64,000 bases of DNA. Source: Klebsormidium nitens (taxonomy: Eukaryota > Streptophyta > Klebsormidiophyceae > Klebsormidiales > Klebsormidiaceae). Under the pieces are notes generated by a model. That model made no database searches. It worked only from the letters and a program-made list of their open reading frames with translations, and was not told where the DNA came from. The translations under genes were made by a program, and so were the position numbers. This document shows, piece after piece, positions 26,454-37,581 of this stretch (position 1 is the first letter of the stretch; each line of letters begins with the position of its first letter). Location of the stretch: NCBI GenBank assembly GCA_000708835.1, contig DF236950.1, positions 309,716 through 373,715 of the forward strand. The letters run 5' to 3'.

Positions 26454-27865
26454 TCAAGACTTGCCGCTGACCAACTTCAGAGCGTCATTCTCGCAGCCCA
26501 TCGGAGGAGGGCGCCAAACATTCTGGTGTACCACCATTGAGGACATTTTCGAAAAGTGTGGCTGTTCCCTCCAAGCTTCATGGCCACATGCAGGCCCATA
26601 AACACGCGCATCCGCAGGAGGCTTCAGCAACTTCTTGATGCAAGTTTCTGCCTGGACTTGTGACTGGAGCAGGCTGAGGAGACTCTCCAAAGTGGCGGGA
26701 ATTTGCCTAGTGGACTCGCCGCTCACCGGAACTTGAGCGGAGCGCGTAAGCGGATCGGAATACCGGAATCCTGTAAAGGGGCGAAAATTTGCCGGTCAGA
26801 TATTGAAGCAATGAAGGGTCTACCGTTCGTTCAGGATGTTCGGGCAAGACTCGTTCCTGCCGGGCCCTCGTTAGACTGAGGACTCCGAGAAGCAGGAGCT
26901 CCAGCAGGGCTGCCTTCTGCTCATCATGATGCGCTTGGCATTGACATTGCCCCGACATTGCATTGTTGCGGATGATGACGTTTGCGCTCAAAGGGACTCC
27001 GGACGAGCTAGCGGCGCAAGAGAGACTGGAGAGAGAACAAGTCAACACATGACTGCCCAGACAGCGCGTACTTGGAACGGGTGCTGACCGGAAACTTAGA
27101 CGTTGACGCGCCCAATGCATCAAAGTACTTATGTAAATACCATTATATGTTGGCCAGTGACATTCGATGCAGCTTTCGCTGACTGAAATGAAAGAGCCGA
27201 CAACGAGACGCCACAAGGGTCCTTCTCGCAGTTGGTAGCCCGGTGTCGTCTATAGCTGTCATGGCGCCGAGCCTGGCGCAGCTTGTCTCTTGTCCTTCCC
27301 TTCTCGCCTTTTGAGAGAAAGTATATTCGGGGGCAACAGAAAGGAGAGCTGCGAGGCCACGAACGCAAAAGTTGGTGACATGCAGCTCAGAGCTGAATAA
27401 CTCAGTCTCGCCTCGCTTGAAGCTACATAAACCGACCTGGACTACTCTGAAACTTCCGTTCCTGCATGCCAAGTTCTCTTGTAAGTTCCAGCGTGTCCAC
27501 TTACGATTGCAAACCAGCTTGCGGTTGACAGCCTGTAAATCAATGTTCTCAAAAGCTGAGAATTCACGGAGGCATGAAAGAGAAGATTGTCAGCCTATTG
27601 TCAATAGTACCTTTCACCATTTCACCATGAGCAACTCACTGGATCAGGGGTGCGGCACCCTTGGTGTGGAAAACATGCCAGGTGTGACGTACAATCATGC
27701 AAGACAAATGTGGACGGAAGGTGAGGCAACCAAGACAACTGCAAAGGTCGGCGCAACGTCAACGTGTTGCAGTTCGTCAGCTGGCAGCTTGAGAATGAAG
27801 CAACCAGAACACTCAGCGAGCAAGAGAGCGTTTTCAGGACCAAACTTGACCCGTTTGAAAGACAT
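26454..27865 (-). CDS. Putative small-exon gene of unknown function
   Basis: Several phased minus-strand exons fit together: 27555-27505 (contains FENIDLQAVNRKL), a 16-bp microexon 27461-27446, an exon from 27392 to about 27170 (contains NFCVRGLAALLSVAPEYTF), 27025-26824, 26770-26727 (DSGIPIRLRAPLKF) and 26673-26454 ending LKLVSGKS. The last three join in phase, the final pair across a 53-bp intron. A possible start is ATG 27865 (MSFKRVKFGPENALLLAEC), 227 bp from the divergent wall-protein start at 28092. Two links are not resolved: the 5' exon to 27555, and 27170 to 27025, where only a weak donor fits. I do not recognise a domain. It lies on the same strand as the coiled-coil gene and ends 265 bp upstream of its start codon. 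Confidence 0.4.
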
Positions 27866-28091
27866 GATCCACTGCCAGGGCCAGATTGGACGGCTGGAAG
27901 CTACACGCTACACGTGAGTCCAGCGTTAGCGCTATGGAAAGCGTTGCATGCTAACGTGACTCGATGAAGTCGCTGAAAAGTTGATTGATGCACATAAGAC
28001 ACTGCCCTCAAAAACGGTTTGAAAGCAGCATATGGGGCAACGTAGAACAGTCATTTCTTCTCGACCAGCTTTTTCCTCCGTATCAGCAGCT

Positions 28092-30477
28092 ATGGCGGGA
28101 GCTCTGCGCCTTAGCGGTCCGCCCTTCATGCTCGCGCTCATTCTGGCTGTGTTCTGCCTTTCGGGAACTTCTGCAAACCGGCGCCTTCTGACGGACCGGT
28201 CGAGCGACTCGTGCGCATGTGGCGATCCTATGGACCACTGCGACTTCTACATGGACGGCTACAAGGACAAGTGTCCCGTCTTTGACATCGGCTCAGGAAC
28301 CGGTGACCAGGTGAGCTTCTGTTATGACTTTGCGCTTGAGTCTGCTGGATGAAGGAATGGTACAGGCATGGTTCAGCCGTTCTTCAGTTGCATCAGTTTT
28401 TGGTTTGCACTGTGCTAATGCGGTAAATCCAGCTCTTCGAAGATTGGCTGGACACCAAGAGAGTTTTCATTTCCCTTTAGGCTTTCCATGCTTCTCTCTA
28501 CGAAAGGAAGGACCAGAAAAGCTCGTGGGACTATCAGGTTCGATGCTTTTTGGATGGCTTCGAACGCTTGTGACCGTTCGACGGTGGTTGAAGACTGCTG
28601 CACTTTCGTGCGGAACCCGAGAAAATGGCCACGAAGGCGAAAGGCCACTTCTCATGCGTGGTACTAGGACAGGGCTTTTGAAGACAACGGTCATGTCAGC
28701 AATTCAGAGCTTCTTCCGGTGCATGTAAAGGCTTACCCAAATGAGCAAGTCGTAACTACGCTGGCTGGGTCGAGATTCATCAAAGCCACAAACAGATCGA
28801 TCTGCTCTGTCCACCTCCGGGAGAAAAATACAGCATAATTGGGCAAAACCAAAACGTGTCCCTTGTCTCTCAGGTGTACACCAACATGAGCCTGTGCGAC
28901 AAGTACGGCAACGCTGTCACGACGGCCAACAGCCAGTCGTGCCGTGTCATGAGCTCCTGCTGCTCCGGGGATTCGAGCACGAGCTGCGGCAACCAGTTCT
29001 ACGCCAACCAGAACCACGTGGCGTGCAGGACCATCCAGGGGCCGGTCCAACAGTTCCAGGTGAGGCGCTGCTTTAATATACTCTGCCAGAATGTGCGTTG
29101 ATCCGCTAACGTGCGCGGGCCCCTGTCGACTGATGCGCGTTTTCTTGGAAGCATAGAACGCGAGCCCTTGACTTTCCTCACTGGAGCGGGTGACGCCTGA
29201 GCCTGTAATTCAGAAACTCACAAGCAGATTCTTCAAAAGGCAGCTTGAACGTTTCGAGAGCAGGGAAGAGATGTGCTCACTTCATCTTCGAATCGAGTCC
29301 TGGCAGTAACGTTTCCCGTCTCATTCCGCAAAACAGGGACCAGAAGAGCAAGTTCTCTTGGAAGAACGTATCAAGCTTTTGGAGGGAAAGGGACTTTCGT
29401 ACGTGCGCGCTTTGCGTTTGTGCAGATTGAACCCAAGAATTTCGTGCATTCACAAAGCCGTTTTTTGCGGCTCTCATTCGTGCTGACGAACTTCTGCGTC
29501 ATTTTTACCAGGGCCTGTGCATCAAGCTGGTCCTCACTTCCGTCGAGCTCGGCCCGAACGCCTTCAACCTGAACAAGGGGGACGGCAACAAGGACTACCC
29601 CGAGAAGCGCCGCTGCGTCATCTTCCAAACCGCCTGCGCGCCCTCCTATTCCCCCCCAGAGTCTTACTCTCCTTCCTACTCCCCCCCAGAGTCTTACTCT
29701 CCTTCCTACTCCCCCCCAGAGTCTTACTCTCCTTATTCCCCCCCGGAGTCTTACTGGCCTTCTTACTCACCCCCGGAGTCCTACTCTCCCCCCGAAACTT
29801 ACTCTCCCCCTTATTCGCCCCCCGAGTCTTACTCCCCTCCCTCGTACTCTTCCCCCGAATACTACTCGCCCCCCGCATACTATTCTCCTCCGTCTTACTC
29901 CCCCCCCGAGTACTACTCGCCCTCTTCTTACCCCCCGCCCAGCCCTTACGGGTATCAGCCCCCCCCTTATTACCCCCCCAGCTACACCCCAAGCTATACG
30001 ACGCCGCCCTGCACCATATCCTATTACCCCGACAGCTACGGCAACATGCAGCCCGTCACTGTCTGTCTGGGCGGAGGCACCCAGACGATCGGGCAAACGG
30101 TGAGGGCCTCCGAAACTAGGAGTCAGATCAAAGTCGCTTGCACGTCGTCTGATCATGGTGCTGCGAAAGCTGCCGTTCCAACATTCGAGCTCGGTTTCAC
30201 GCTGTATCAACCGTTTATCTTTGCGCTTCGTACCGGGAGAAGCGGGCTCGTGCCCTCAGAGCAACAGGTGGCATCTTGGTTGGGAGCTTCACGTTCTGAG
30301 CCCTGGCTTTCGAGCGAGTTAAGCGGGCTGTGTTCATTTTTAGCCTGAGGATTGGTAGAAGGTGCAACTGCCCCTGGGTCTTTGTACGTAACCGTCGCTG
30401 TCGCATGGGTTGCAGCGCTCTCAAGCTGTTTCTTGTGCTGTTCGCAGGTCGGCCAGGGCTACAAGAATGACCCGTGA
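28092..30477 (+). CDS. Secreted Cys-rich and Ser/Pro/Tyr-rich (extensin-like) wall protein, copy 1
   Basis: Four exons, 28092-28310, 28874-29059, 29512-30099 and 30448-30477, all phase 0, encode 340 aa. ATG 28092 begins a signal peptide (LALILAVFCLSG then TSANRRLL). A Cys-rich globular part follows across exons 1-3 (CACGDPMDHCDFYMDGYKDKC; CRVMSSCCSGDSSTSC; GLCIKLVLTSVEL; RRCVIFQTAC). Then come about 130 residues of SPPESYSP, SPPSYS and related motifs, and a short C-terminal part with a Cys pair (PPCTISYY, TVCLGG). Alternating Ser-Pro and Tyr suggest hydroxyproline glycosylation and Tyr cross-linking, as in extensins. The layout recalls pherophorin-type matrix proteins, but I cannot confirm that domain. 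A close paralogue lies 2.1 kb downstream. Confidence 0.85.
29644..29733 (+). repeat. 30-bp tandem repeat in the Pro-rich region (three units)
   Basis: Three 30-bp in-frame units at 29644, 29674 and 29704 encode SYSPPESYSP and are identical except for one base in the first. A shortened fourth follows. The unit length preserves frame, so expansion or contraction would only change rod length. Confidence 0.9.
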
Positions 30478-32594
30478 AGAGACGGTACGTCCTTAAGTTT
30501 CCCCTCTTTTCCCCGCTGTACTTGTATATATGAGCTGCCTTTGACTCCTCTGTACGCACGTTCTATTTGTAAAGTGAAAAGACGCCTGGAAAGAAATCTT
30601 CTCCTGTCAAGGAGCGAGTGTGTAGCCTCAAGGCTAAAATGTGGATAACGGTTTCTTGCGTCCCCAAAGTTGTACATTCGTGCAGGTTCTTGCAAGCACA
30701 TAGCTACCCGTACGGTCGTATAGTCGGACCTGAGACCGACGCACTTGTTCTTCTGTGTTTGCAGGTTGTTCCGACGTCTACGAGTAGACAGTTTTCGCCT
30801 TTACCGAAGATCGTCAGTATACTACCTAGCTGAATTGCACCTCCTTTGGTCGCTCCTAGACGTTCTAAAGCAGTCTCGTGACGTAATTCTTCTTCGCAAG
30901 TTGATAGGCGGAAAGCTAGTCTCGCAATACAGCTGAATAAAGACTTCCTCAAAAGGTTCTGACTTCAACCAGACGCATCTTAATACGCCTCCACTGAATG
31001 AATCGCCTTCAAGTGGTGGAGGAATTTTGGATTGTTGCTTTCGTAATGATAGATCTGCAAGTTGACTATGTCCCTGAGCTGCATGCGCTTGAGCACATGT
31101 GTTAAGCTACCGCTAACATCATTGCTGTGGCCGTACATCTACAGAGTTCCAACCCGTGGAACCTTCGTGACTCATTACGTTAACATGAAAAGCAAGCAAG
31201 CGTGAAATCTAACAGAATCGGTTCACCCTCACTCTCTTGCACTCAACGAGATATAAATTTTCCCGCAACTTGCAGATTTTCGCAAAAAACTTTCTCAGAT
31301 TTGTCTTCTATAATTTCGACTCGTTCAGTCTCCGCAGCGACATCCAGCGTCCGGTCAATACTACTTTCATACGCAAATACGTCTTCTTAATGGCTTCGAG
31401 GTTTCGACAGCCATTTGCCTGAAGATGGTAGATTTCCTGTCACATGTCGAGCAGCACGCACGACTGCGAAAATCCAGTACATCGTAGGACTAGCTAAAGC
31501 TCCTCTTGATGATGCAGAGTCGAAATCATGCATAAAGTCAGACGAACTGAAGTGCGTGGAAGAAAATCTCATACGTCACCGGTCATATGTGTCAAGAATA
31601 ACGCATGGAACATTCAGAACGCCCACAAGGCTCAGAATCAACACGATGGAGTGTATTCCAATACTCACGGTGACGATCATGATAAAAATCCTGGCGCTTT
31701 CAAGCTCGGCACGTCAGCTTGAAGTCATCGGTTACGAAGCTCGAAAAGGGCGTGGCGTCATTTGCGGGCGTGGAGGCATTTGTGGGCGCATCCAAAACCG
31801 GAACGGAGCCATCATGCAGATTTTGAAAAGCGCGCACCTTGACCAGGCTTGACGAAACGCGTCGCGAGCCGTGACCTGCTACAGTAAGCGCATTTCTAGA
31901 GATCCGCTTCGATGATTTTCGCTCAACCTCACCGCGCGCGCATGTCCATTCTCGATTGGAATGCAAAAGTAGAATCTATTGCATGGCGCATTGCGCACAA
32001 TCGGACTCTGTGGGTTGCTTAGGCAGTGTCCATGCACCCGAAGGTTGACGGTCTGGCCAGCTGTGTGCCACGTGTTCACCTGATTGTCTGCCTTAATCCA
32101 AGACGACTCACCACGGTGCTCTTCGTCCGTGCTGAATTGTCCTGCAGCTGACCCGAACTCGTTATTTTTTCCCATGCTTTTTGAGTTGCAAAGAAGCTTG
32201 GAAATCAAATGGTGGCCGCGTCCGCTTGTGCCAGCTCATTAGGTCATTGTTCGTCAACCCTGGCTTCAATTTTCGTGATGTCCGGACGGGCCACCAGCCG
32301 TTGCTTGACCAGAGCTGACCGTTTCAGCGGCGCCACACCAAAAGCCAGAAGGTCAAGCCCAAAGGGCTACTGCTGAGGGATGGGGCCCACGGTCCGAGAC
32401 CGCCCATTGACCGCATCTTTCAGATTCCCCGCCTCGAAGATTTCTTCTGGGGGCCAGTAATCTAGGCTTCACTCTACTTACAAGCAGCAGATTGCCGAGC
32501 TGATTTCAAGGCACCCAACAGAGCGCCAGCTTATCTGGAAGCAGCATCTTTCTCCGACGGTCTTTTTCACCTCTAGCGCTTGTCCTCAGCAGCC
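30478..32594. other. Spacer between the tandem wall-protein genes
   Basis: About 2.1 kb with no supported exon. It contains the 3' UTR of copy 1 and the promoter of copy 2. Short open frames here show no splice or family support. Confidence 0.6.
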
Positions 32595-34760
32595 ATGGCA
32601 GGACCCTGGCGGTTCCGCGCCGCGCCCCTCGCGCTCGCGCTCATCCTGGCCGTCTTCTGGGCTCCGGGCATTTCTGCAAACCGGCGCCTCCTCCACGGAA
32701 CGACCCAGCAGAGCAGCACGTGCTCGTGTGGCCAGCCGATGGACCAGTGCGACTTCTACATGGACGGCTACAAGGACAAGTGCCCCGTCATTACGTTCGG
32801 CCCGGGGAGCTGGGACATGGTAAGCCCTTTCTTGCATCAGCTCTCGACTACTGATTATGTTTCTAAAGGTCTGCTAAGCTGGAATAACTTTCAGCTGATT
32901 GAGGAAAGAAACGTGTCTGCTCCTTGAAGATGGATTTCCCAACTTACGTTATGCCCATCACAGGATTCAGCAAAACAGCGGTCGAAAAGAGGTGTGTTTG
33001 GTGTTCCTGGGTTTTTAGATGACATGAAGGAAATAGGATCTCTTCTAACAAACCTCGAAATGGAGAACGATTGTGCCCCGTTCAAATGCAGGATCGTGGT
33101 GGCCACCTCGAAATGTAGTCAACTTCTTTTTTAAGAGCATCTGATATCATGTATGAAGCTGACCGACCACCAGAAATATATCAGGACTGACTTATCAGAA
33201 CTCTGCTTCGCCCCTGATAACGTGAAGTCTCAACATTCTTTCGTAGAACCAAGCAGACTAGGAGGCATGAGAATCTTTCTCAGAAACGCCTGTGAAAAGT
33301 TCCACACTTTTCTCCTTTGCATGTCTACTCGAGCATGAGCATGATGGACAAATACGGCAACGCGGTGGTGACGGCCAACAGCCAGTCATGCAGCGTCATG
33401 AGCTCCTGCTGCTCCGGGGACTCGAGCGTCAGCTGCGGTAACCAGTTCTACGCCAACCGGAACCACATCGCGTCCAGAACCGTCCAAGGGGCCGCTCAGA
33501 GCTTTGAGGTGAGAGGCTTCGTCTCAGAGGGCCCCTCCAATGAAAAGATGGACAGAAAGGCACCTGAAGCCTTTGTCAGTATGTTCCGCTCGCATGCATC
33601 TGTAACCGAGTCCTTCCGCTAACCGCGAGTCAGCATTTCAGGGACTCAGGGACGAGTACTCTGCGAGATGTTGGCGAGATCCTCGTCGGGGTCGGAAAGA
33701 CGTGCGATCCAGATCCAGCAGTGTGCGGAGACATTTCTAAAGCTCGAGCTTGCCAACTCTCGCGACTCGCCGCCCTTCATGCTTTCCGGCGAACGAAAGA
33801 ACACTCGATCGCAGATTTCAGCTTTTGTTGTCTTGAAGAATCCTTGTCAGGCTCGTGACTTTTGTCGTGTCCTTTTTTCCAGGGCCTGTGCATCAAGCTG
33901 GTCCTCACCCAGGTCGAGCTCGCGCCCAACGACTTCAACCTGAACCAGGGGGACGGCAACAAGCAGTACCCCGAGGAGCGCCGCTGCGTCATCTTCCAGA
34001 CTGCCTGCGCGTCGTCCTACTCCCCCCCCTCTTACACCCCCCCTTCCTACTCCCCGCCCTCTTACTCTCCCCCGTCCTACTCTCCCCCCTCTTACTCGCC
34101 CCCTTCCTACTCCCCCCCTCTTACAGTCCCCTTCCTACTCTCCCCCTTCTTACTCGCCCCTTCCTACTCCCCCCCTCTTACTCCCCCCTTCCTATTCGCC
34201 CCCGTCTCAGCCCCCCCCTTCTTACTCCCCGCCGTCCTACACCCCCCCATCGTGCCCTTCCAGCAACTGTCCCCCGTCCCAGTCCCCCCCCTCTTATTCC
34301 CCCCCAAAGCCCTACTCGCCTCCGTCCTACTCCCCAAAACCGAAGCACCCTCCGCCCAGCCCTACTCAGTACGAGTCGCCTCCCGGCTACAGTAGTCAGA
34401 GCGCCAGCCAGACGGTGAGCGTGTTTAAGACGCTTTCGACACATCGACTTTTTGTCGTATCAAGCAGGGGTGGTCTTATTTCAAGGTACATATTGTGGAC
34501 GTTGAACAGATTTCTGATAGGATCATTCATGCTCTCAACCGTGATGCAAACGTTTCCTGAATACCTGCATGACAGACGTCTCGGACCTTTAATCGCGAAA
34601 ATTGAAAGGGTTTTCCACATATAGTTCGCGCGCCATTCTTGTCCCACAGTTTCGGAAAGCATGTGACCAACGAAGTAGGTCTTTGTGGACGAAGTCCGGA
34701 TCCTGCGGTGCTGACAAGTTACTCTTTTGTTCGCTGCAGATCAGCCAGTATGGAAATTGA
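32595..34760 (+). pseudogene. Extensin-like wall protein, copy 2; disrupted as it stands
   Basis: Tandem paralogue of the gene at 28092 with the same four-exon layout: 32595-32819, about 33324-33508, 33883-34414 and 34740-34760 (ends ISQYGN). The signal peptide (LALALILAVFWAPG, SANRRLL) and Cys-rich blocks (CSCGQPMDQCDFYMDGYKDK; VMSSCCSGDSSVSCGNQF; RRCVIFQTAC) are well kept. Two defects are visible. First, the exon 2 acceptor expected just before GTCTAC reads GCAT instead of GCAG, and no nearby AG gives the right phase. Second, exon 3 is 532 bp, not a multiple of three. Five consecutive repeat units between about 34110 and 34195 each lack one C, so the literal reading leaves the SPPSY pattern and stops at TAG 34393-34395. 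Good conservation elsewhere suggests either very recent decay or sequence error in C-runs. Confidence 0.65.
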
Positions 34761-36254
34761 TCACGATGGAAAGGAAAGGGTAGGGTGAGTCCACGAAATT
34801 TGTTTCGTCGAAGATACGTTCTTAAAGGTTTTGCTTTTGAGCGCGACCCCCTTCCCTTGACCGAATTCGAATCGACCCGCGACTAACAGTCTCCCTTGGG
34901 CAGCATGGCAAAGATTGTTGAACCAGGAAGATTCTGTTTTATCAGCTAGTATACCGTTACGTTCGACGTTTAATTGACGTACCGTAGGGCGGTCTTCGTC
35001 GTTTGAGGACTCCAAAGCGCTCACTAGGTTCTTACCGAATGGACTAAACCAGTGCAGCACACAGGTACACGGACAGGCTGACTAATCAGATTGCTTATCT
35101 TCAGGGAGCCCAAGTCAGCGCGTGAGTCGGCGTCGACCGATTCCTAAGCATAGGTACGTCGTAAAATCCGCGGAGGTCAAAATGACTGCGGCTTGAACCG
35201 TCCAAGCTCTGAAACTACGATGAAGAAAGTCTTTGAGAATGTCTCCTTTTGATCTTAAGGTACAAGCAAGAAACTATCAATGTTTGTATGCAGTGCTGTT
35301 AGCAGTACGCCGGAAGTGGGTACGTACCAGGCCGTTAGCGGTACACCTAGAATTGGCAACGATAGAGAGCAGGCCGATAGAAGGCTGAACCCATAGGCAA
35401 TTGCATCTTTGGCCGGCCCGTCAAACATCTGACATCGAAATCGAAATCAGGCAAAGACGATCCCTTCAAAAGTTGCGTGTTTTCGTCCTGCACATGTCAT
35501 GGCGAAAGTCGTATTTTCTGAGTCGCCAAAGTCGTATTTTCTGACGAGGCAAGGACTAAGTTTTGTGTTCAGCCCACCGGGCGCACCGCAATCCTGAGTT
35601 GTATGCATGAATGCAAAGAAATTGTGACCAGATACTCAATTACTCTACTCTTCATACTACTTGCATGGTACATCCAAGCAGCCGTAGCGTCATCCAGATT
35701 AGTTGTTGGACCTTGCGTCTGCAAGCTGTGGCATGTTGATTCCTTGAAGTCATCACTTCATGCATGGCTCGTGTGTGGTCGCTGGCTAGAACAATAAACT
35801 AAGGAATGAAAACCTGCGATGAAAGTTCAACTCGAGTACGATGCAATGGAAACTTGAAACTAGATCTGTTTGATTCACCTAATCTGGGTGATGTTGCAGC
35901 ATGCAATCCGAAATTATACGCATCAGCGCACATGTTTTTTCGAAATACGAATTGTATCCTTTAAGATCGTACAAAGGTATGATTCTGGCAAGATGAGAGG
36001 CTTCTCGATATGACACATCAGAACAACATGCATGGCTATGGCAAATCTTCCATGGCCGCATTCAAGCATCAACTGCGGGAGATCAAGCCATTCAGACCCA
36101 GCTACACAAAAACAGGAGAGGCTTTAGTCGTCGCGATCAATCCCAAAGATGCCAGCATTACAAGCAGATCAAATACTCAGTGCCAACTCAATCCATGCCT
36201 GGCCCACTGGCTCCAGGTGACTACAAGGGGGCTAGTTACGCAGCCCATGTGCCG
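34761..36254. other. Intergenic spacer
   Basis: About 1.5 kb without supported exons. It contains one 17-bp exact direct repeat (35505-35521 and 35528-35544). The 195-bp open frame near 35603 has no splice or family support. Confidence 0.55.
35505..35544 (+). repeat. 17-bp exact direct repeat
   Basis: The sequence AAAGTCGTATTTTCTGA occurs at 35505-35521 and 35528-35544, separated by 6 bp. It is intergenic, with no other structure around it. Confidence 0.85.
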
Positions 36255-36965
36255 TCAAAGCCGGGCGGGCGGGCAGCCCGGGTGGTTGTGGCCACTCACG
36301 GCCACTTGCCTGCCGCGTAACTTTGACTCAAGGTCCTCGATCCAAAGTTCTTGTTCTTTAAATCCTTGATCTATTGTGCTCAAGGTGTGCTGCAGATTCT
36401 CTAGCTCAAATCTAGCTTCTGCAAAACGCTGTTTCTTGGCAGCTTCAAGACTTCTGAGTTTCTGGGTCTTTCTCTCAAGTTGACCCTCCAACTCCAGTTT
36501 CCGATCTTCAAGCTGAAAGCGGACCCTAGACACTTCGAGCTCAATTCTCCTTTTTCGAGCCTGCTCTTGCTCAGCCTGCTGAGCCCTCCCCTTTTCTCTG
36601 GCTTGCTCAATGGCAGCCGCGACAGCACACTGACTGCTGATGACAGATTGTCTCTCCCAATCGTAGCAGGTATTACACAGGGGGACTGCTTGGGGAGCTG
36701 CCGGAAGCTGGCTGATGTCAGCAAAGTGGTGGATCCCTGGCGTGAACGTGGTTATGACGATAGCAGCTGGTTTCAACTTGCAATGGGAGCAGCGTGAAGC
36801 CAAAGATTTACGATGGAGACGGGGCACAATGGGTGGATTCTGTTCATTGGTGGGTGCGGCAGTGCTGTCTGCGCAAGCGGCTAGCTTTGACTTTTTCAAC
36901 CTAGCTGCGTTGGCAGCTTTTAGAGCTGCCAACGATGCCCTCTTGGCCTTGCTTAATCTAGGCAT
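36255..36965 (-). CDS. Hypothetical protein: CxxC pairs plus basic coiled coil
   Basis: A single minus-strand frame from ATG 36965 (MPRLSKAKRASLAAL) to TGA 36255, 236 aa. An in-frame ATG lies nine codons upstream, but the MPRLSKAKR start gives the more natural basic N-terminus. Features in order: a Lys/Ala-rich start; a putative zinc ribbon with CSHCK and CNTCYDWE about 40 residues apart; then about 100 residues of charged helix (ARKRRIELEVSRVRFQLEDR) likely to form a coiled coil. A GTGAGT near 36290 could be a donor, so the last residues may be intron and the gene may continue downstream. Paired CxxC plus a basic N-terminus would suit a nuclear or transposon-encoded protein, but no family is recognised. 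Confidence 0.4.
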   Translation of the reverse strand: MPRLSKAKRASLAALKAANAARLKKSKLAACADSTAAPTNEQNPPIVPRLHRKSLASRCSHCKLKPAAIVITTFTPGIHHFADISQLPAAPQAVPLCNTCYDWERQSVISSQCAVAAAIEQAREKGRAQQAEQEQARKRRIELEVSRVRFQLEDRKLELEGQLERKTQKLRSLEAAKKQRFAEARFELENLQHTLSTIDQGFKEQELWIEDLESKLRGRQVAVSGHNHPGCPPARL

Positions 36966-37581
36966 GATGCCACAGAGTGCCCAGTCTTGCAAGTCCTTTA
37001 ACCCTTTTCAAGCAAAGAGGTGCTGGCGCTGTATACAGCTCCTGTGCGGCGCACCAGTGAAACTTTAGCAAATCAGCATGTTCGAACTTTCTCGACCAGT
37101 ACTCTGTTTGATGTTGAGGGCGTGATGCAAATTTGAAATGCATTAAGAGAGAGCAACTCTGTGAGAGAGCAACTAACTCAGCAAACAACATTGACGAAGA
37201 AGAGAAGATTCAGATCTCCAAGAACACAACTTCAACTTCAAGGTTCGAGACTTGGTTGAACTTCAACTTCAAGTTGAAAGCAAGCGTCGCGTTGGCGATG
37301 TCAAGCTCAAGTACGTCTATGCCAGTGTAGCTGGCCCATTTCAAATTCAAGCAGATTGGCGCGAGCGGTCAGCAGAATGCCTAGCCTTAAACCCAAGGGT
37401 TTCAGGTTCCTGGCTGATCAGCAGTGTGGGAATTCTAAATCATGGATGATGGTTTGATTAGATAAATTTGACCCCTTGCATGCGAGCTCATTTTGGACGC
37501 TTCTGAAGCATTGTTGCCGCAATCGGACGGTGATTGTAGGGGTTGAAACCTCCTCCATGCCGTACGGTTTAGGTTACAGTA
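36966..37581. other. Short divergent spacer
   Basis: About 0.6 kb between the minus-strand zinc-ribbon ORF and the LPP-epsilon start. It contains several TTCAACTTCAA-type short repeats around 37220-37280. No exon is supported. Confidence 0.5.

Noticed and set aside
29517-30119. 200-codon Leu- and Pro-rich open frame
   Set aside because: It is an out-of-frame reading of the SPPESYSP repeat exon of the wall-protein gene; the in-frame reading matches the paralogue's Cys block.
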